A stretch of 64,000 nt of DNA from Kribbella monticola (GTDB lineage: Bacteria; Actinomycetota; Actinomycetes; Propionibacteriales; Kribbellaceae): contig NZ_QFXK01000030.1 in NCBI RefSeq assembly GCF_003261635.1, forward strand, positions 62,001 through 126,000, given 5' to 3'. Both the position numbers and the translations under genes were made by a program. Shown piece by piece: positions 41,704 through 51,195 of the stretch. The notes below the pieces were generated by a model. The model was not told where the DNA came from, did no database searches, and saw only the letters and a program-made list of their open reading frames with translations. Position 1 is the stretch's first letter, and every line of letters starts with the position of its first letter.

Positions 41704-43524
41704 CTATTCGGCGCGTTCCGCCGCTTCGAACCACGCCGTTTCCAGCTCCGCGCGTTCTTCGGCCAGCTTGCGCAGTTCGGTGTCGAGCTCGGCGAGCCGT
41801 TCGTAGTTGCTCGCGTTCGTGGCCAACTGGTCGTGCAGCTTGGCCTCCGACTCGGTCAGCTTCTGCAGCTGACGCTCGATCCGGTTCAGGTCCTTCTTCG
41901 CCGCCCGGGCCGCCGCCGCATCGACCGGCTGATCGACAACCTGTACCGCGGCCGGCGCGGCCTCCGCCGCCGCGGCACCGGCCGGCTCCGCGACGACGCG
42001 GCGCGGCGTAGTACCGGCTTCGAGTTGTTCCAGGTACTGGTCGACGCCGCGCGGCAGGTGCCGGACCTGGCCGTCGCCCATGATCGCGTAGACCATGTCG
42101 CTGACCCGTTCGAGGAAGTACCGGTCGTGGGTGACGATCACGACCACACCCGGCCAGCTGTCGAGGAAGTCCTCCAGCACGGTCAGCGTCTCGACGTCCA
42201 GGTCGTTGGTCGGCTCGTCGAGGATCAGCACGTTCGGTTCGTCGAGCAGGATCCTGAGCAACTGCAGCCGGCGGCGCTCACCGCCGGACAGATCGCTGAT
42301 CCGGGTGGTCAGCTTGTCGCCGGTGAACCCGAACCGCTCGAGCAGCTGCGACGACGTCATCTCGCCGCCCCGGCCGGCCAACGCCGCCGTACGCCGGATG
42401 TCGGTGATGTGCGCCAGCACGGTGACCGAGCCGTCGAGATCTTCCAGCGTCTGGGAGAGGTTCGCGACCCGGACCGTCTTGCCCTGCTTGACCAGGCCCT
42501 TGTCCGGTGTGAGCTGGCCGGTGAGGACCTTGAGGAAGGTCGTCTTGCCGGCGCCGTTCGGGCCGAGCAGGCCGATCCGGTCGGCCGGGCCGAGGCGGAA
42601 CGTGACGTGGTTCAGCATCACCCGGTCGCCGAACTTGAGCGTCACGTCCTCGGCGTCGAAGACGTCCTTGCCGAGCCGCGAGGTGGCCAGTTGGGCGAGG
42701 GCGAGCTTGTCGCGTGGGGCCGGTTCGTTCTCGATCAGGGCGTTCGCGGCGTCGATCCGGAACTTCGGCTTCGAGGTGCGGGCGGGCGCGCCGCGGCGGA
42801 GCCAGGCGAGCTCCTTCTTCATCAGGTTCTGCCGCTTGCCCTCGACCACCTGCTCGTTGCGGGACCGCTCGGCCTTGGCCAGCACGTACGCGGCGTAGCC
42901 GCCGTCGTACGAGTTGACCTTGCCGCCCTGCACCTCCCAGGTCTCGGTACAGACCTCGTCGAGGAACCACCGGTCGTGGGTCACCACGATCAGCGCGCCG
43001 GCCCGGTCCACGACGTGGCGCGCGAGCCAGTTCACCGCCTCGATGTCGAGGTGGTTGGTGGGCTCGTCGAGGATCAGCAGGTCCACCTCGGTGAGCAGCA
43101 ACTGCGCCAGCGAAGCCCGGCGACGCTCACCACCACTCAGCGTGCCGACCTTGGCCTCGTGGTCGATCCCGCCGAGCAGGTGCTCCATCACCGACCGCGC
43201 CCGTGGATCGGCGGCCCAGGTGTAGGTCTCGACGTCGCCGCCGAGGACGGCCTGGATCACCGTCAGGTCGGGGTCGAGGTCGTCGCTCTGGCCGAGATAC
43301 CCCAGCCGCAGGTCGCGGTTCTGGGTGACCCGGCCGCTGTCGGCCTCCTCGCGGCGGGCGAGCAACCGCAACAGCGTCGACTTACCGTCACCGTTGCGCC
43401 CCACCACCCCGATGCGCTCACCCCTGCCGACGCCGAGACTGACCTCGTCCAACAGAGTGCGGGTACCGAAGCCCTTCGAAACGGCTTCCAGATTGACCAG
43501 ATTAGGTGCGGAAATAGCTGCCAT
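41704..43524 (-). CDS. ABC-F family ribosome-associated ATPase (Uup-like)
   Basis: 606 residues, no membrane segment. Two ABC domains: first with GRNGDGKST, LSGGERRRASLA and LDEPTNHLD; second with GPNGAGKTT, LSGGERRRLQLL and LDEPTNDLD. The linker between them holds RSRNEQVVEGKRQNLMKKEL. A C-terminal Ala-rich segment leads into a coiled coil (DLNRIERQLQKLTESEAKLH), as in Uup. ABC-F proteins act at the ribosomal E site; some confer antibiotic resistance. It follows a ribosomal protection protein gene, with an attenuator-like leader in between. Confidence 0.93.
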   Translation of the reverse strand: MAAISAPNLVNLEAVSKGFGTRTLLDEVSLGVGRGERIGVVGRNGDGKSTLLRLLARREEADSGRVTQNRDLRLGYLGQSDDLDPDLTVIQAVLGGDVETYTWAADPRARSVMEHLLGGIDHEAKVGTLSGGERRRASLAQLLLTEVDLLILDEPTNHLDIEAVNWLARHVVDRAGALIVVTHDRWFLDEVCTETWEVQGGKVNSYDGGYAAYVLAKAERSRNEQVVEGKRQNLMKKELAWLRRGAPARTSKPKFRIDAANALIENEPAPRDKLALAQLATSRLGKDVFDAEDVTLKFGDRVMLNHVTFRLGPADRIGLLGPNGAGKTTFLKVLTGQLTPDKGLVKQGKTVRVANLSQTLEDLDGSVTVLAHITDIRRTAALAGRGGEMTSSQLLERFGFTGDKLTTRISDLSGGERRRLQLLRILLDEPNVLILDEPTNDLDVETLTVLEDFLDSWPGVVVIVTHDRYFLERVSDMVYAIMGDGQVRHLPRGVDQYLEQLEAGTTPRRVVAEPAGAAAAEAAPAAVQVVDQPVDAAAARAAKKDLNRIERQLQKLTESEAKLHDQLATNASNYERLAELDTELRKLAEERAELETAWFEAAERAE

Positions 43525-43645
43525 GTCCCCACCAGCCTAGTTGCTCCCCACCCAGCCCCCTCCGCCCGCCCGCTGCTTCGGCACCGCTCGGTACTCCGTT
43601 GAAGCGGTGACCACAGTCCGCGTGGACCTCGGGAAGAAGTTTGGT

Positions 43646-43710
43646 GGGTCCCTGGTGCCTGTCCGGTCGGGTGTTCACGGCCGGACGGCCACCTGAACAC
43701 CAGGGAACCC
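43646..43710 (-). promoter_or_regulatory. Attenuator-like leader of the ABC-F gene
   Basis: In the minus-strand RNA, CCCTGGTG (43705-43698) can pair with CACCAGGG (43657-43650), with an inner GTCCGG/CCGGAC helix. Alternatively GGTGTTCA (43701-43694) pairs with TGAACACC (43677-43670). The two share GGTG and exclude each other. A short open frame starting ATG at 43723 runs through the structures. Confidence 0.5.
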
Positions 43711-43758
43711 GAGGGGATTTCATCACGAGTTGAAGGAACGCGCAATGGATTCTTCAGT

Positions 43759-45684
43759 TCACGTTCGGTTGAGGTGGAGGAGGTACTGCTTCTCGTTCAG
43801 CGGGTTGCCGTCGGTGCGCGGACGGGTCGGCGGTACACCGGCCACCGGGCGGAAGGCGTCGAAGGTGGTGAGGAGAATTCCTTCGCCGTGGGTGAGACCG
43901 GGCAACTGCGCCTCGAACGCGTGCACCCGGCCGGCTGGAATCGTTCCCTCAAGCCGGGCTTCGCCTTGTCCCACGATGCTGTTCTGCACTGTGGCAAACG
44001 CTTCAGCGAGTTTGCCGAGCACCGGCGCCACCGCGTCGGACGGCAGGTCCAGCTCGAAGCGGTTCACCGGCTCGTGCACGCGAGTGCCCGCCTCCCGCAA
44101 AGCCTGCATCAGCACGAGCGGAACCAGCCGACGGAAGTCGGCCGCGACCGTCACCGGCGAGAAGTAGTGGGTGCGAATGAGATCGACCCGGCAGTCCACC
44201 ACTTCCCAGCCGTAAAGGCCCTGCAGCAACGTCTGCCGAGCCGTTTCCTCGATAGCGGTGTGAAATGCCCGCGGCAACCCGCCCAGTTCGACTTCCAGCT
44301 GGTAGTCGATACCGGTCCCCACGGGCGCCGGCGAGACCCGGAAGCCAACGGCGGCCGCCCAGAGGTTGCCAGGATCACCGATCTCGCGTTGCGCGGTACC
44401 AACTCCGATCGGCCGCTCGACATGGATCGGCGTGGTCTCACTGAAGGCGACCGCCAACCGGTACTCGCTCTCCAGCAAGGCCGCGATGACTTCCTTCTGG
44501 ACCTCGCCGTACAGGCTGACCGAGATCTCTTCGCCCTTGCGCACCTGGATCAGCGGGTCCTGCTCGGCCAGTTGCTGCAAGGCCAGGAAGAGCTTGCCTC
44601 GGTCGGCACCGTGCACCGGCCGGATCACCGTTTCGAGTGTCGGTGGTGCGAAAAGCTGACCACTGCGCGCCCCCGCCACCCCGAGCTGGTCGCCGATCTG
44701 GATCTCCTTCATTCCGCGCAGCGCGACGATCCGCCCGGCCTCGGCGGCGTCGACGGACGTCGTACTGCCGCGCTCGAACACCTGCAGCGAGGTCGGTTTC
44801 GCCTCGTACGACGTCGAGCCGCGGTGCACCTCGACGACCTGGCGCGTCTGCAGTTCACCGCTGAAGATCCTCGCCGACGCGATCTTCTCCCCCGCCGCAC
44901 CGCGATCGACCTTGAAAACCGAAGCCTGTAAGGGATCTCCGGGCGCACCAGTTGCTCGCGGCAACCACGCGCGTATGCCGTCGATCAGCTCCGGTACGCC
45001 GACGCCGGTCATCGCCGAGCCGAAGTACACGGGATGCACGAGCGAGCGTCGTACCTGCAAGAGCAGCTCCTGCCGATAGTCCGCCTCGCTCAGCGCATCG
45101 TCGAGATAGCGCGCCAGGAACGCGTCGTTGCTCTCAGCAAGTACCTCCCCAAGGCCCTGTCGCACCAGAGGAAACGGCTCGTACTGCGCGGTCCGGGTGC
45201 CCAGGTCGCGGACCGCACCCATCGGTACCGCGGACGGCGTGAGGAGTCGCCCGATATCGGCGAGCAACGAGTCGTACCGGGCGCCCATTCGGTCGATCTT
45301 GTTCACGAACAGCAGGGTCGGGATGCGGAGGCGCGCCAGCGTCCGCATCAGCAGCCGGGTCTGGACCTGGACTCCTTCGACGGCCGAGATCACCAGCACG
45401 GCACCGTCCAGTACGGACAGCGCGCGCTCGACCTCGGCGATGAAGTCGGAGTGGCCCGGGGTGTCGATCAGGTTCACGGTCAGGTCGCCGAGTTCGAAGG
45501 AGACCACGGCCGAGCGGATGGTGATGCCGCGGCGGCGTTCGAGTTCCATCGAGTCGGTCGTCGTACTGCCGTCGTCGACCCGGCCGACGGCCTTGATCAC
45601 GCCGGCCGCGTAGAGCAGGCGTTCGGTCAGACTGGTCTTACCGGCGTCGACATGCGCCAAAATGCCCATCGTCAGGGTGTTCAA
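43759..45684 (-). CDS. Ribosomal protection-type translational GTPase (TetM/OtrA-like)
   Basis: 641 residues, EF-G paralogue length typical of TetM/OtrA. G1 AHVDAGKTSLTE, switch RGITI, G3 DTPGHSDF, G4 NKIDRMG. Domains III-V follow, ending in the loop-bearing C-terminus (GNPLNEKQYLLHLNR). These proteins displace tetracycline from the ribosome in a GTP-dependent way. The TTG at 45684 (then NTLTMGILAHVDAG) is preferred because homology starts there. Codon 252 (44929-44931) is TTA. It is divergent from the NB-ARC regulator. Confidence 0.9.
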   Translation of the reverse strand: MNTLTMGILAHVDAGKTSLTERLLYAAGVIKAVGRVDDGSTTTDSMELERRRGITIRSAVVSFELGDLTVNLIDTPGHSDFIAEVERALSVLDGAVLVISAVEGVQVQTRLLMRTLARLRIPTLLFVNKIDRMGARYDSLLADIGRLLTPSAVPMGAVRDLGTRTAQYEPFPLVRQGLGEVLAESNDAFLARYLDDALSEADYRQELLLQVRRSLVHPVYFGSAMTGVGVPELIDGIRAWLPRATGAPGDPLQASVFKVDRGAAGEKIASARIFSGELQTRQVVEVHRGSTSYEAKPTSLQVFERGSTTSVDAAEAGRIVALRGMKEIQIGDQLGVAGARSGQLFAPPTLETVIRPVHGADRGKLFLALQQLAEQDPLIQVRKGEEISVSLYGEVQKEVIAALLESEYRLAVAFSETTPIHVERPIGVGTAQREIGDPGNLWAAAVGFRVSPAPVGTGIDYQLEVELGGLPRAFHTAIEETARQTLLQGLYGWEVVDCRVDLIRTHYFSPVTVAADFRRLVPLVLMQALREAGTRVHEPVNRFELDLPSDAVAPVLGKLAEAFATVQNSIVGQGEARLEGTIPAGRVHAFEAQLPGLTHGEGILLTTFDAFRPVAGVPPTRPRTDGNPLNEKQYLLHLNRT

Positions 45685-45896
45685 AAGTCCTCGCGGGTGC
45701 GTCGATGCGATCAGAGGTGATGGCGTAGATCGACACCCGGCGCATCTGGAACTCCCTCTCGCTCGCCCCTCGGACTTTCGGCCCACACTAGCCGCAGTCG
45801 CTTCCGGCGGCGACTAGATTTAGGCCGACCCCGCCAACGAGCCACGCCAACGAGCCCTGCAACCGCCCCCGACCCGCCGCCGATCAGGGAGGACCA

Positions 45897-48269
45897 GTGG
45901 AGTTCGCCAGCCTGCTGACCCGCCATCGACGCAGCGCCGGATTGACCCAGGAACTGCTCGCCGAGCGGGCCCGGATGAGCGCCCAGGCCGTCAGCGCGCT
46001 CGAACGCGGCATCCGCCAGTTCCCGCGCCGGGCGACCGTGACAGCACTGGCCGACGCGCTGGACCTTTCCCCGCAGGCGCGGGACACCTTCATCGCTGCG
46101 GCTGCCCGCCCCCGCGCCCCCCGTCCCGCCGACCCCAGCCCCGGCCCCGCAGCGTCCACGCCGTACCAGCTGCCGACTCCGCTCGCCGATTTCACCGGCC
46201 GCGAGGCGGAACTCGGGCAGCTGATCGAGATCCTGTCCGCCGACGGAATCGTCACGGCGGCAGTCGTCGGAATGGGCGGCGTCGGCAAGACCGCCCTCGC
46301 GCTCCGAGCGGCTCACTCGCTCCTGGACCGGTTCCCCGACGGTCAGCTGTACCTGAACCTGCACAGTCACGGCTCCGGCGAGCCGATGAGCCAGGTCGAC
46401 GCACTGACCTACCTGCTGCGCGGCCTCGGCCTGCCACCCGACGAGGTGCCCCGCGATCCGGACCTGGCCGTCGGCCGGCTGCGCACGATCCTGGCCGAGC
46501 GCCGCGTGCTCCTCGTCCTCGACGACGCCCAGTCCGCCGAACAGATCCAGCGAATGCTCCCCGGTACCGGCGGTTCCGGCGTGATCATCACCAGCCGGCG
46601 CGAATTCGCCGGTGTCGCCTTCCCCGTACTGCGGCTCGCCGTCCTGCCGCCGGCCGACGGGCTCGAACTGCTCCGCCGCATCGCTTCGGCCGACCGGATC
46701 GACCCCGATCCCGTGGCGGCCGAGGCCGTTCTCGATGCCTGCGGCTACCTCCCGCTCGCGATCCGGATCGCGGCCGGTCGACTGGTCAGCCGGCCGGCCT
46801 GGCCGCTCGCGCACCTGGCCGACCTGCTCGCCGACGAACGCCACCGGCTCGATCAACTGAGCCGCACCGATCACGGCGTACGGGCCAGTTTCGCGCTGTC
46901 GATGCGGCAACTGGATCGGAGTACGAACCCGTTGGAGACGCAGGCTGCGGAGGTCTTCGACCAGCTCGGGATCGCGCAGGTCGACGAGTTCTCCACCGAT
47001 CTGGTGTCCCAGCTCATCGACCTGCCCCAGCGCCGAACAGGAATAGTGCTCGAACAGCTCTGCGATCTGCACCTGCTCGAGGCGACCGCGCCCGGCCGGT
47101 ACCGATTACACGACCTGCTGCGTACCTATGCCAGGGAGCGTGCCGTGGACCGCTACGGCCAAGCTGAGCAGGCGGCAGCAATCACCCGGATGGTGGATCT
47201 GTGCGCGGCCGTGGCCTGGCACTGCGTCGAGTTGGCCCATCCGAATGCCGGCCGGTCGACTTGGTTCGATCCGCGGCCCACCGACAAGACGTCACTGCCT
47301 GCTCCGGACGATCTCACCTCCACACTGGCCTGGCTCGACCGCGAGCGAGCCGAACTGGTGGCGCTGACGATCCAGGCCTCCAACACTCCAGGTGTCCCCG
47401 GCCGGTCCGTACTTCGGCTGGCGATCGGGCTGGTCGCCTTCTACATCACGCGGGGACACTGGCTCGACTGGCGCAAGGTCATCGAGGCCGCGGTGACCGT
47501 GGCGATCACCGAAGGCGACCGGGAAGCCGAGGCGATCCTGCGCAACGACCTCGGCCTCGTGCTGTCGGATGTCGCCCTCTACGGGACAGGTGATTACAGC
47601 GATTCCCTTGCCGAGCTGGAGCAAGGGCTGAAGTGGTTCGAGCAGCTGGGCAACCTGCCCGGGATCGCCATGGCGCTGGCGAATCTCAGCCACGTCCTGG
47701 AGCAGGCCGGGGACCACGAGAAGGCGATCGGCTTCGCGGACCGCGCACTGGACTGCTATCTGGAGCTGGACGACCCGGTCGGCCAGGCGACAGCGCTGAT
47801 CAACCTGGGCCAGCTGCACGGCAATCTGGGCCACCGCGTCGAGGAGCGGGACTGCTTCGATCGCAGCATCGCGCTGAGCACGAAGTACGGGCACCAGCGG
47901 GCGCTGTCCATCGCCCTGCTGAGATCCGGTATCACCTATCTCGAAGAAGGTCGGCCAGAGCCTGCGGTGGCCGAGCTGCAGCGTTGCGTCGAGGGTTTCG
48001 AGTCCCTCGGCAATCAGGTCGGCCTGGCCGAGGGACTTGTCGAACTCGGTCGTGCCCACGAAGCACTGGGCGACCCGGAGACGGCGATCGAGCACTACAC
48101 CGACGCGTACGAGATCGCGCGCTACTACGACGACGGCGTACGGCGGGAAGCAGCGCTCAGCCGGCTCCGGGAACTGGGGTCACCGCTCGTGGAAGCAGCA
48201 GGTGGAGACCGCACCGGTGGCGAGGTTGACGACGGCTCCGTCGAGCTCGCGCGAACCACGGATCCATAG
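45897..48269 (+). CDS. XRE-HTH / NB-ARC / TPR regulator (AfsR-like architecture)
   Basis: 790 residues. Residues 1-65 are an XRE-type helix-turn-helix (LLTRHRRSAGLTQELLAER, then SAQAVSALERGIRQFP). Residues 110-400 form an NB-ARC STAND ATPase with P-loop GMGGVGKTALALRAA and Walker B RVLLVLDDAQ. From about 540 TPR repeats follow (LANLSHVLEQAGDHEKAIGF, LINLGQLHGNLGHRVEERD). Such proteins act as ATP-dependent transcription switches near secondary-metabolite genes. GTG at 45897 follows AGGGAGGA. Codon 404 (47106-47108) is TTA. Its last 90 bases overlap the convergent ATP-grasp gene. Confidence 0.92.
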   Translation: MEFASLLTRHRRSAGLTQELLAERARMSAQAVSALERGIRQFPRRATVTALADALDLSPQARDTFIAAAARPRAPRPADPSPGPAASTPYQLPTPLADFTGREAELGQLIEILSADGIVTAAVVGMGGVGKTALALRAAHSLLDRFPDGQLYLNLHSHGSGEPMSQVDALTYLLRGLGLPPDEVPRDPDLAVGRLRTILAERRVLLVLDDAQSAEQIQRMLPGTGGSGVIITSRREFAGVAFPVLRLAVLPPADGLELLRRIASADRIDPDPVAAEAVLDACGYLPLAIRIAAGRLVSRPAWPLAHLADLLADERHRLDQLSRTDHGVRASFALSMRQLDRSTNPLETQAAEVFDQLGIAQVDEFSTDLVSQLIDLPQRRTGIVLEQLCDLHLLEATAPGRYRLHDLLRTYARERAVDRYGQAEQAAAITRMVDLCAAVAWHCVELAHPNAGRSTWFDPRPTDKTSLPAPDDLTSTLAWLDRERAELVALTIQASNTPGVPGRSVLRLAIGLVAFYITRGHWLDWRKVIEAAVTVAITEGDREAEAILRNDLGLVLSDVALYGTGDYSDSLAELEQGLKWFEQLGNLPGIAMALANLSHVLEQAGDHEKAIGFADRALDCYLELDDPVGQATALINLGQLHGNLGHRVEERDCFDRSIALSTKYGHQRALSIALLRSGITYLEEGRPEPAVAELQRCVEGFESLGNQVGLAEGLVELGRAHEALGDPETAIEHYTDAYEIARYYDDGVRREAALSRLRELGSPLVEAAGGDRTGGEVDDGSVELARTTDP

Positions 48270-49499
48270 CCCACCGAATCCGTTCGCGACCAGGAAGGCG
48301 CCCCACAGCAGCACCCACGGCTCGACGCCGTCCTCGGTCGGGAACAGCTCCGGCGTCGGGTCGATCCGGCGCTGCAGGATGTACGGCGAATCCAGCGCGG
48401 CCGCCAATTGCTTCTGCCAGCTCGCCGCATCCGTCTGCCAGCCGAGCACGACGCCTTGGCCGCCGTGCAACGTGGTCGGCTTGAGGACCAGCCGGTTCTG
48501 ATCGGCCTCGGCGTACTCCATCAGGTCACGCCGCTCACCGTCGACGGTGACCGGTCCCGGCCGGACCATCCGGGTCCAGGGCAGGATGCGGTCGAGGCTG
48601 ACGAGTTCCTGTTCGGAGTACAGGTGCCGGTTCGCCTCGTCCGAGACGAGTGCCAGCGCGCCCTTGCTGCCGTAGAGCTCGGCGTCCATCGAGGTGAAGA
48701 TCGAGACGTGACCGAGCTCGGCGGCCCGTAGTACCGGCTCGAGCAGTTCGAGCGCGCCCGGCTTGTGCAGGTCCTCGAGCATGAACAGCCGGAAGATCGT
48801 GTCGACCCGGCGGTCGTTCAGCCACAGGTGGTCGTCGCGGAGTTCGAGGCTGTCCACCGAGCACGCGGTGGCGTCGATGCCGTACTTCGCCAGCTCGGCG
48901 GCCGACTTGAGCAGCTGCGGTTCGAGCTGCGGGAAGCTGTCGGGGAAGTCCACGATCACGACGAACGGCCGCTCGTCGGTCAGCTCCACCTCGGCGATGA
49001 TCGTCTGGACCAGCTCGGCCATCGTGTCCTCGAAGACGAGGTCGTGCTCGGTGACGAACTCCTTCACGAACGGCAGGTCGAGCAACGCCCGGTTGAGCAT
49101 CTGGTTGTCGACACCGCCCGCGGTACTGCCGGTGTTGAGCTCCAGCAGGTGAAACCCGTCGGCATCGCGGTACAGGTCGGCCCGGCCGAATCGGCTCGGC
49201 GCCTTCGCGTTCCCGCGCACGACCACCTTCGCCTGCAGCTCGGACAGTCCGACCGCTCGCGCGAACGCGGCCAGATCCCCGCCGTACAGGCGTTCCGGAA
49301 GGCTGGTGATGGCGGCGAACAGTACTTCGAGGTCGGTGCTCAGCTCGGCGAGCGGCTCGCGTTCGAGGAACACCGGGCGGGACAGCGAGTTGCCCCAGTA
49401 CGAGGTGGCGGCGACAGCGTCGCTCACTGCGGCGTGCAGCTCGGCAGGCTTGGGGCCACGATCGGCGGCCGCGGCGAGGTAGTCATCGGTCAGCGTCAT
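48180..49499 (-). CDS. ATP-grasp enzyme (circularly permuted type)
   Basis: 439 residues. ATP-grasp features: FGRADLYRDADGFHLLELNT (Mg/ATP acidic strand, here early, as in permuted members), RLVLKPTTLHGGQGVVLGW (phosphate-binding glycine loop) and SPYILQRRID (nucleotide-binding strand). It would join a carboxylate to an amine through an acyl phosphate. The substrate is unknown. It is divergent from a methionyl-tRNA-synthetase paralogue, which suggests a shared pathway. Confidence 0.8.
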   Translation of the reverse strand: MTLTDDYLAAAADRGPKPAELHAAVSDAVAATSYWGNSLSRPVFLEREPLAELSTDLEVLFAAITSLPERLYGGDLAAFARAVGLSELQAKVVVRGNAKAPSRFGRADLYRDADGFHLLELNTGSTAGGVDNQMLNRALLDLPFVKEFVTEHDLVFEDTMAELVQTIIAEVELTDERPFVVIVDFPDSFPQLEPQLLKSAAELAKYGIDATACSVDSLELRDDHLWLNDRRVDTIFRLFMLEDLHKPGALELLEPVLRAAELGHVSIFTSMDAELYGSKGALALVSDEANRHLYSEQELVSLDRILPWTRMVRPGPVTVDGERRDLMEYAEADQNRLVLKPTTLHGGQGVVLGWQTDAASWQKQLAAALDSPYILQRRIDPTPELFPTEDGVEPWVLLWGAFLVANGFGGLWIRGSRELDGAVVNLATGAVSTCCFHER

Positions 49500-49811
49500 C
49501 TGGCCCTCCGTGGAGTCACTGGCCCGGCGAAGCGATCGGCACGTCCGGTTGCGGCCGTCGCGTCGGGGCCCTGGCGATGCGGGGGACAGTACAGAGCCTT
49601 AAACCGCTCGGCCAGAGGGTTGCCGCAATTGGCCGGCGAATCAAACGCTCATTTGCCGGATTTGAGTTTTCACCCTTGTTTTCAAGGGTTTTCCCGCCTG
49701 GCCGAGGCCTCGACACAGGAGTAATCTCGCGGACTGCGACCGCGTCGGTGACCACCGTGACCGGGCTTGTCGCCGCGCCGACCGCCCATCGGACAGGAGT
49801 CGAATCGCCAG
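49500..49811. other. Divergent promoter region, ATP-grasp / MetRS-like genes
   Basis: 312 bases with AT-rich islands unusual for the window (around 49620-49695). CCGGCGAAT (near 49632) and ATTTGCCGG form an imperfect inverted repeat, and ACCCTTG-TTTT-CAAGGGT is a short hairpin. No T-box features were found. Confidence 0.45.
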
Positions 49812-51191
49812 ATGAGTACCTCCACGAAAACCGGTGTCACCGTTGTCATCGTCCCGCCGGCCACCGCCAACGGACCGATGCATGTGGGTCATCTCTCCGG
49901 GCCGTACCTGGCCGCGGACATCGCCGCCCGGGCCGCCCGGGCCCGGGGTGAACGAGTCGTCACCACCGCCGGGTTCGACGTCCACCAGAACTGGGTGCTG
50001 ACGCGCGCCGAGCGCGAAGGTGTCGACGTCGAGAAACTCGCCGCCGGCTTCCGCGAGGAGATCATCGCCGCACTCGATGCCGCCAGGATCTCCTACGACG
50101 TCTTCCTCGACCCGCAGAGCGCGGACTACCAGCGCGGCGTCACCACCCTCGCCGCCGATCTGACCGAGGCCGGGCGGTTCCCGATGCGCAAGCTCACGCT
50201 GCTCGCGTGCGCCGACTGCAACCGCACCCTGCACCAGTCGTACGTCGTCGGCACCTGCGCCTGGTGCGGCTCGGAGGCGGCCGGTGGCGGCTGCGAAGGA
50301 TGCGGCGGCTACACGTCCGCCGAGAACCTCGTCGACCCCAAGTGCAACCGCTGCGGCGGAGCGCCCCGGCCGTTCCTCGCCACCGTGCCGGTGCTGCCGA
50401 TGGAGGACTACCGCGAAGAGATCATGGAGGTCTGGCTCCGCGCCGAACTCCCCGATCGCGCCCGCAAGATCGTCGCGCACTACCTGGAGCGCCGGCTTCC
50501 CGACGTACCGATCGCCTATCCGACCAACTGGGGTCTGGCCGGCACCGGCCCGCACGAGGGGCTTCGACTCGAGGTGTACGCCGAGGTCGGGCTGAGCACC
50601 TTGCACGGCGTTGCCCAAGGCATCAAACCCGGTGCGCTCGGGCTGGAGGCGACCGCCGAGGCGCTCTCCGAGGTCGATGCGCTCTGGCACTTCAACGGGA
50701 TCGACAACGGCTTCTACTTCGCGCTGTTCTGGCCGGCCCTCTACCTGGCAGCCGGCCTGTCGCCGGACTCGATCGGCGGCGCGCAGGTGAACGAGTTCTA
50801 CACCCTCGACGGCGAGAAGTTCTCCACCAGCCGCAACCACGCGATCTGGGCCAACGACTTCCTGACCTCGGAAGACGTTGACGTCGTACGGCTCTACCTC
50901 GCCTGGGACCGGCCGGACCGCTTCGCGAGCAACTTCACCCTGTCGGCGTACCGCGAGTTCGAGGCGTACGTTCGCCCGCTCCTCGATGCCGCCCGCGAGC
51001 AGGGGTCGCACGACGAGGTCGCCGAACACCCGTTGCCGCCGGTGCTTGCCGAGGCGGAGGTGACCCGCGGCCTCGCGGCCTTGAAGCCACGCGGTTTCGA
51101 TCCGGCACTCGCAGTACGGGCCGTGCTGACCGGGATGGCAGCCAGCGCGCCTGGTGTCGAGGCGCTCCTGCAGATCCTGACCGGGCGGTGA
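49812..51191 (+). CDS. Methionyl-tRNA synthetase-like protein without anticodon-binding domain
   Basis: 459 residues. The class I synthetase core is clear: NGPMHVGHLSGPYLAADIAA (HIGH region), FDVHQNWV in the place of TDEHGQ, a zinc insert with four CxxC knuckles (CADC, CAWC, CEGC, CNRC; about residues 133-182), WHFNGIDNGFYFALFWPALY, and GEKFSTSRN in the place of KMSKS. The core is followed by only a short helical tail, so tRNA anticodon recognition by the usual domain is missing. It probably makes an aminoacyl-adenylate used elsewhere. A complete metG is at 61897-63468. Confidence 0.85.
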   Translation: MSTSTKTGVTVVIVPPATANGPMHVGHLSGPYLAADIAARAARARGERVVTTAGFDVHQNWVLTRAEREGVDVEKLAAGFREEIIAALDAARISYDVFLDPQSADYQRGVTTLAADLTEAGRFPMRKLTLLACADCNRTLHQSYVVGTCAWCGSEAAGGGCEGCGGYTSAENLVDPKCNRCGGAPRPFLATVPVLPMEDYREEIMEVWLRAELPDRARKIVAHYLERRLPDVPIAYPTNWGLAGTGPHEGLRLEVYAEVGLSTLHGVAQGIKPGALGLEATAEALSEVDALWHFNGIDNGFYFALFWPALYLAAGLSPDSIGGAQVNEFYTLDGEKFSTSRNHAIWANDFLTSEDVDVVRLYLAWDRPDRFASNFTLSAYREFEAYVRPLLDAAREQGSHDEVAEHPLPPVLAEAEVTRGLAALKPRGFDPALAVRAVLTGMAASAPGVEALLQILTGR

Positions 51192-51195
51192 ACTG

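Noticed and set aside
41623..43602. Plus-strand open frame opposite the ABC-F gene
   Set aside because: The minus strand has two complete ABC domains; the plus frame has none.
49500..49811. T-box leader for the MetRS-like gene
   Set aside because: No T-box consensus or specifier hairpin could be recognised.
49812..51191. A second, inhibitor-resistant MetRS (self-resistance)
   Set aside because: It lacks the anticodon-binding domain that a replacement MetRS would need.
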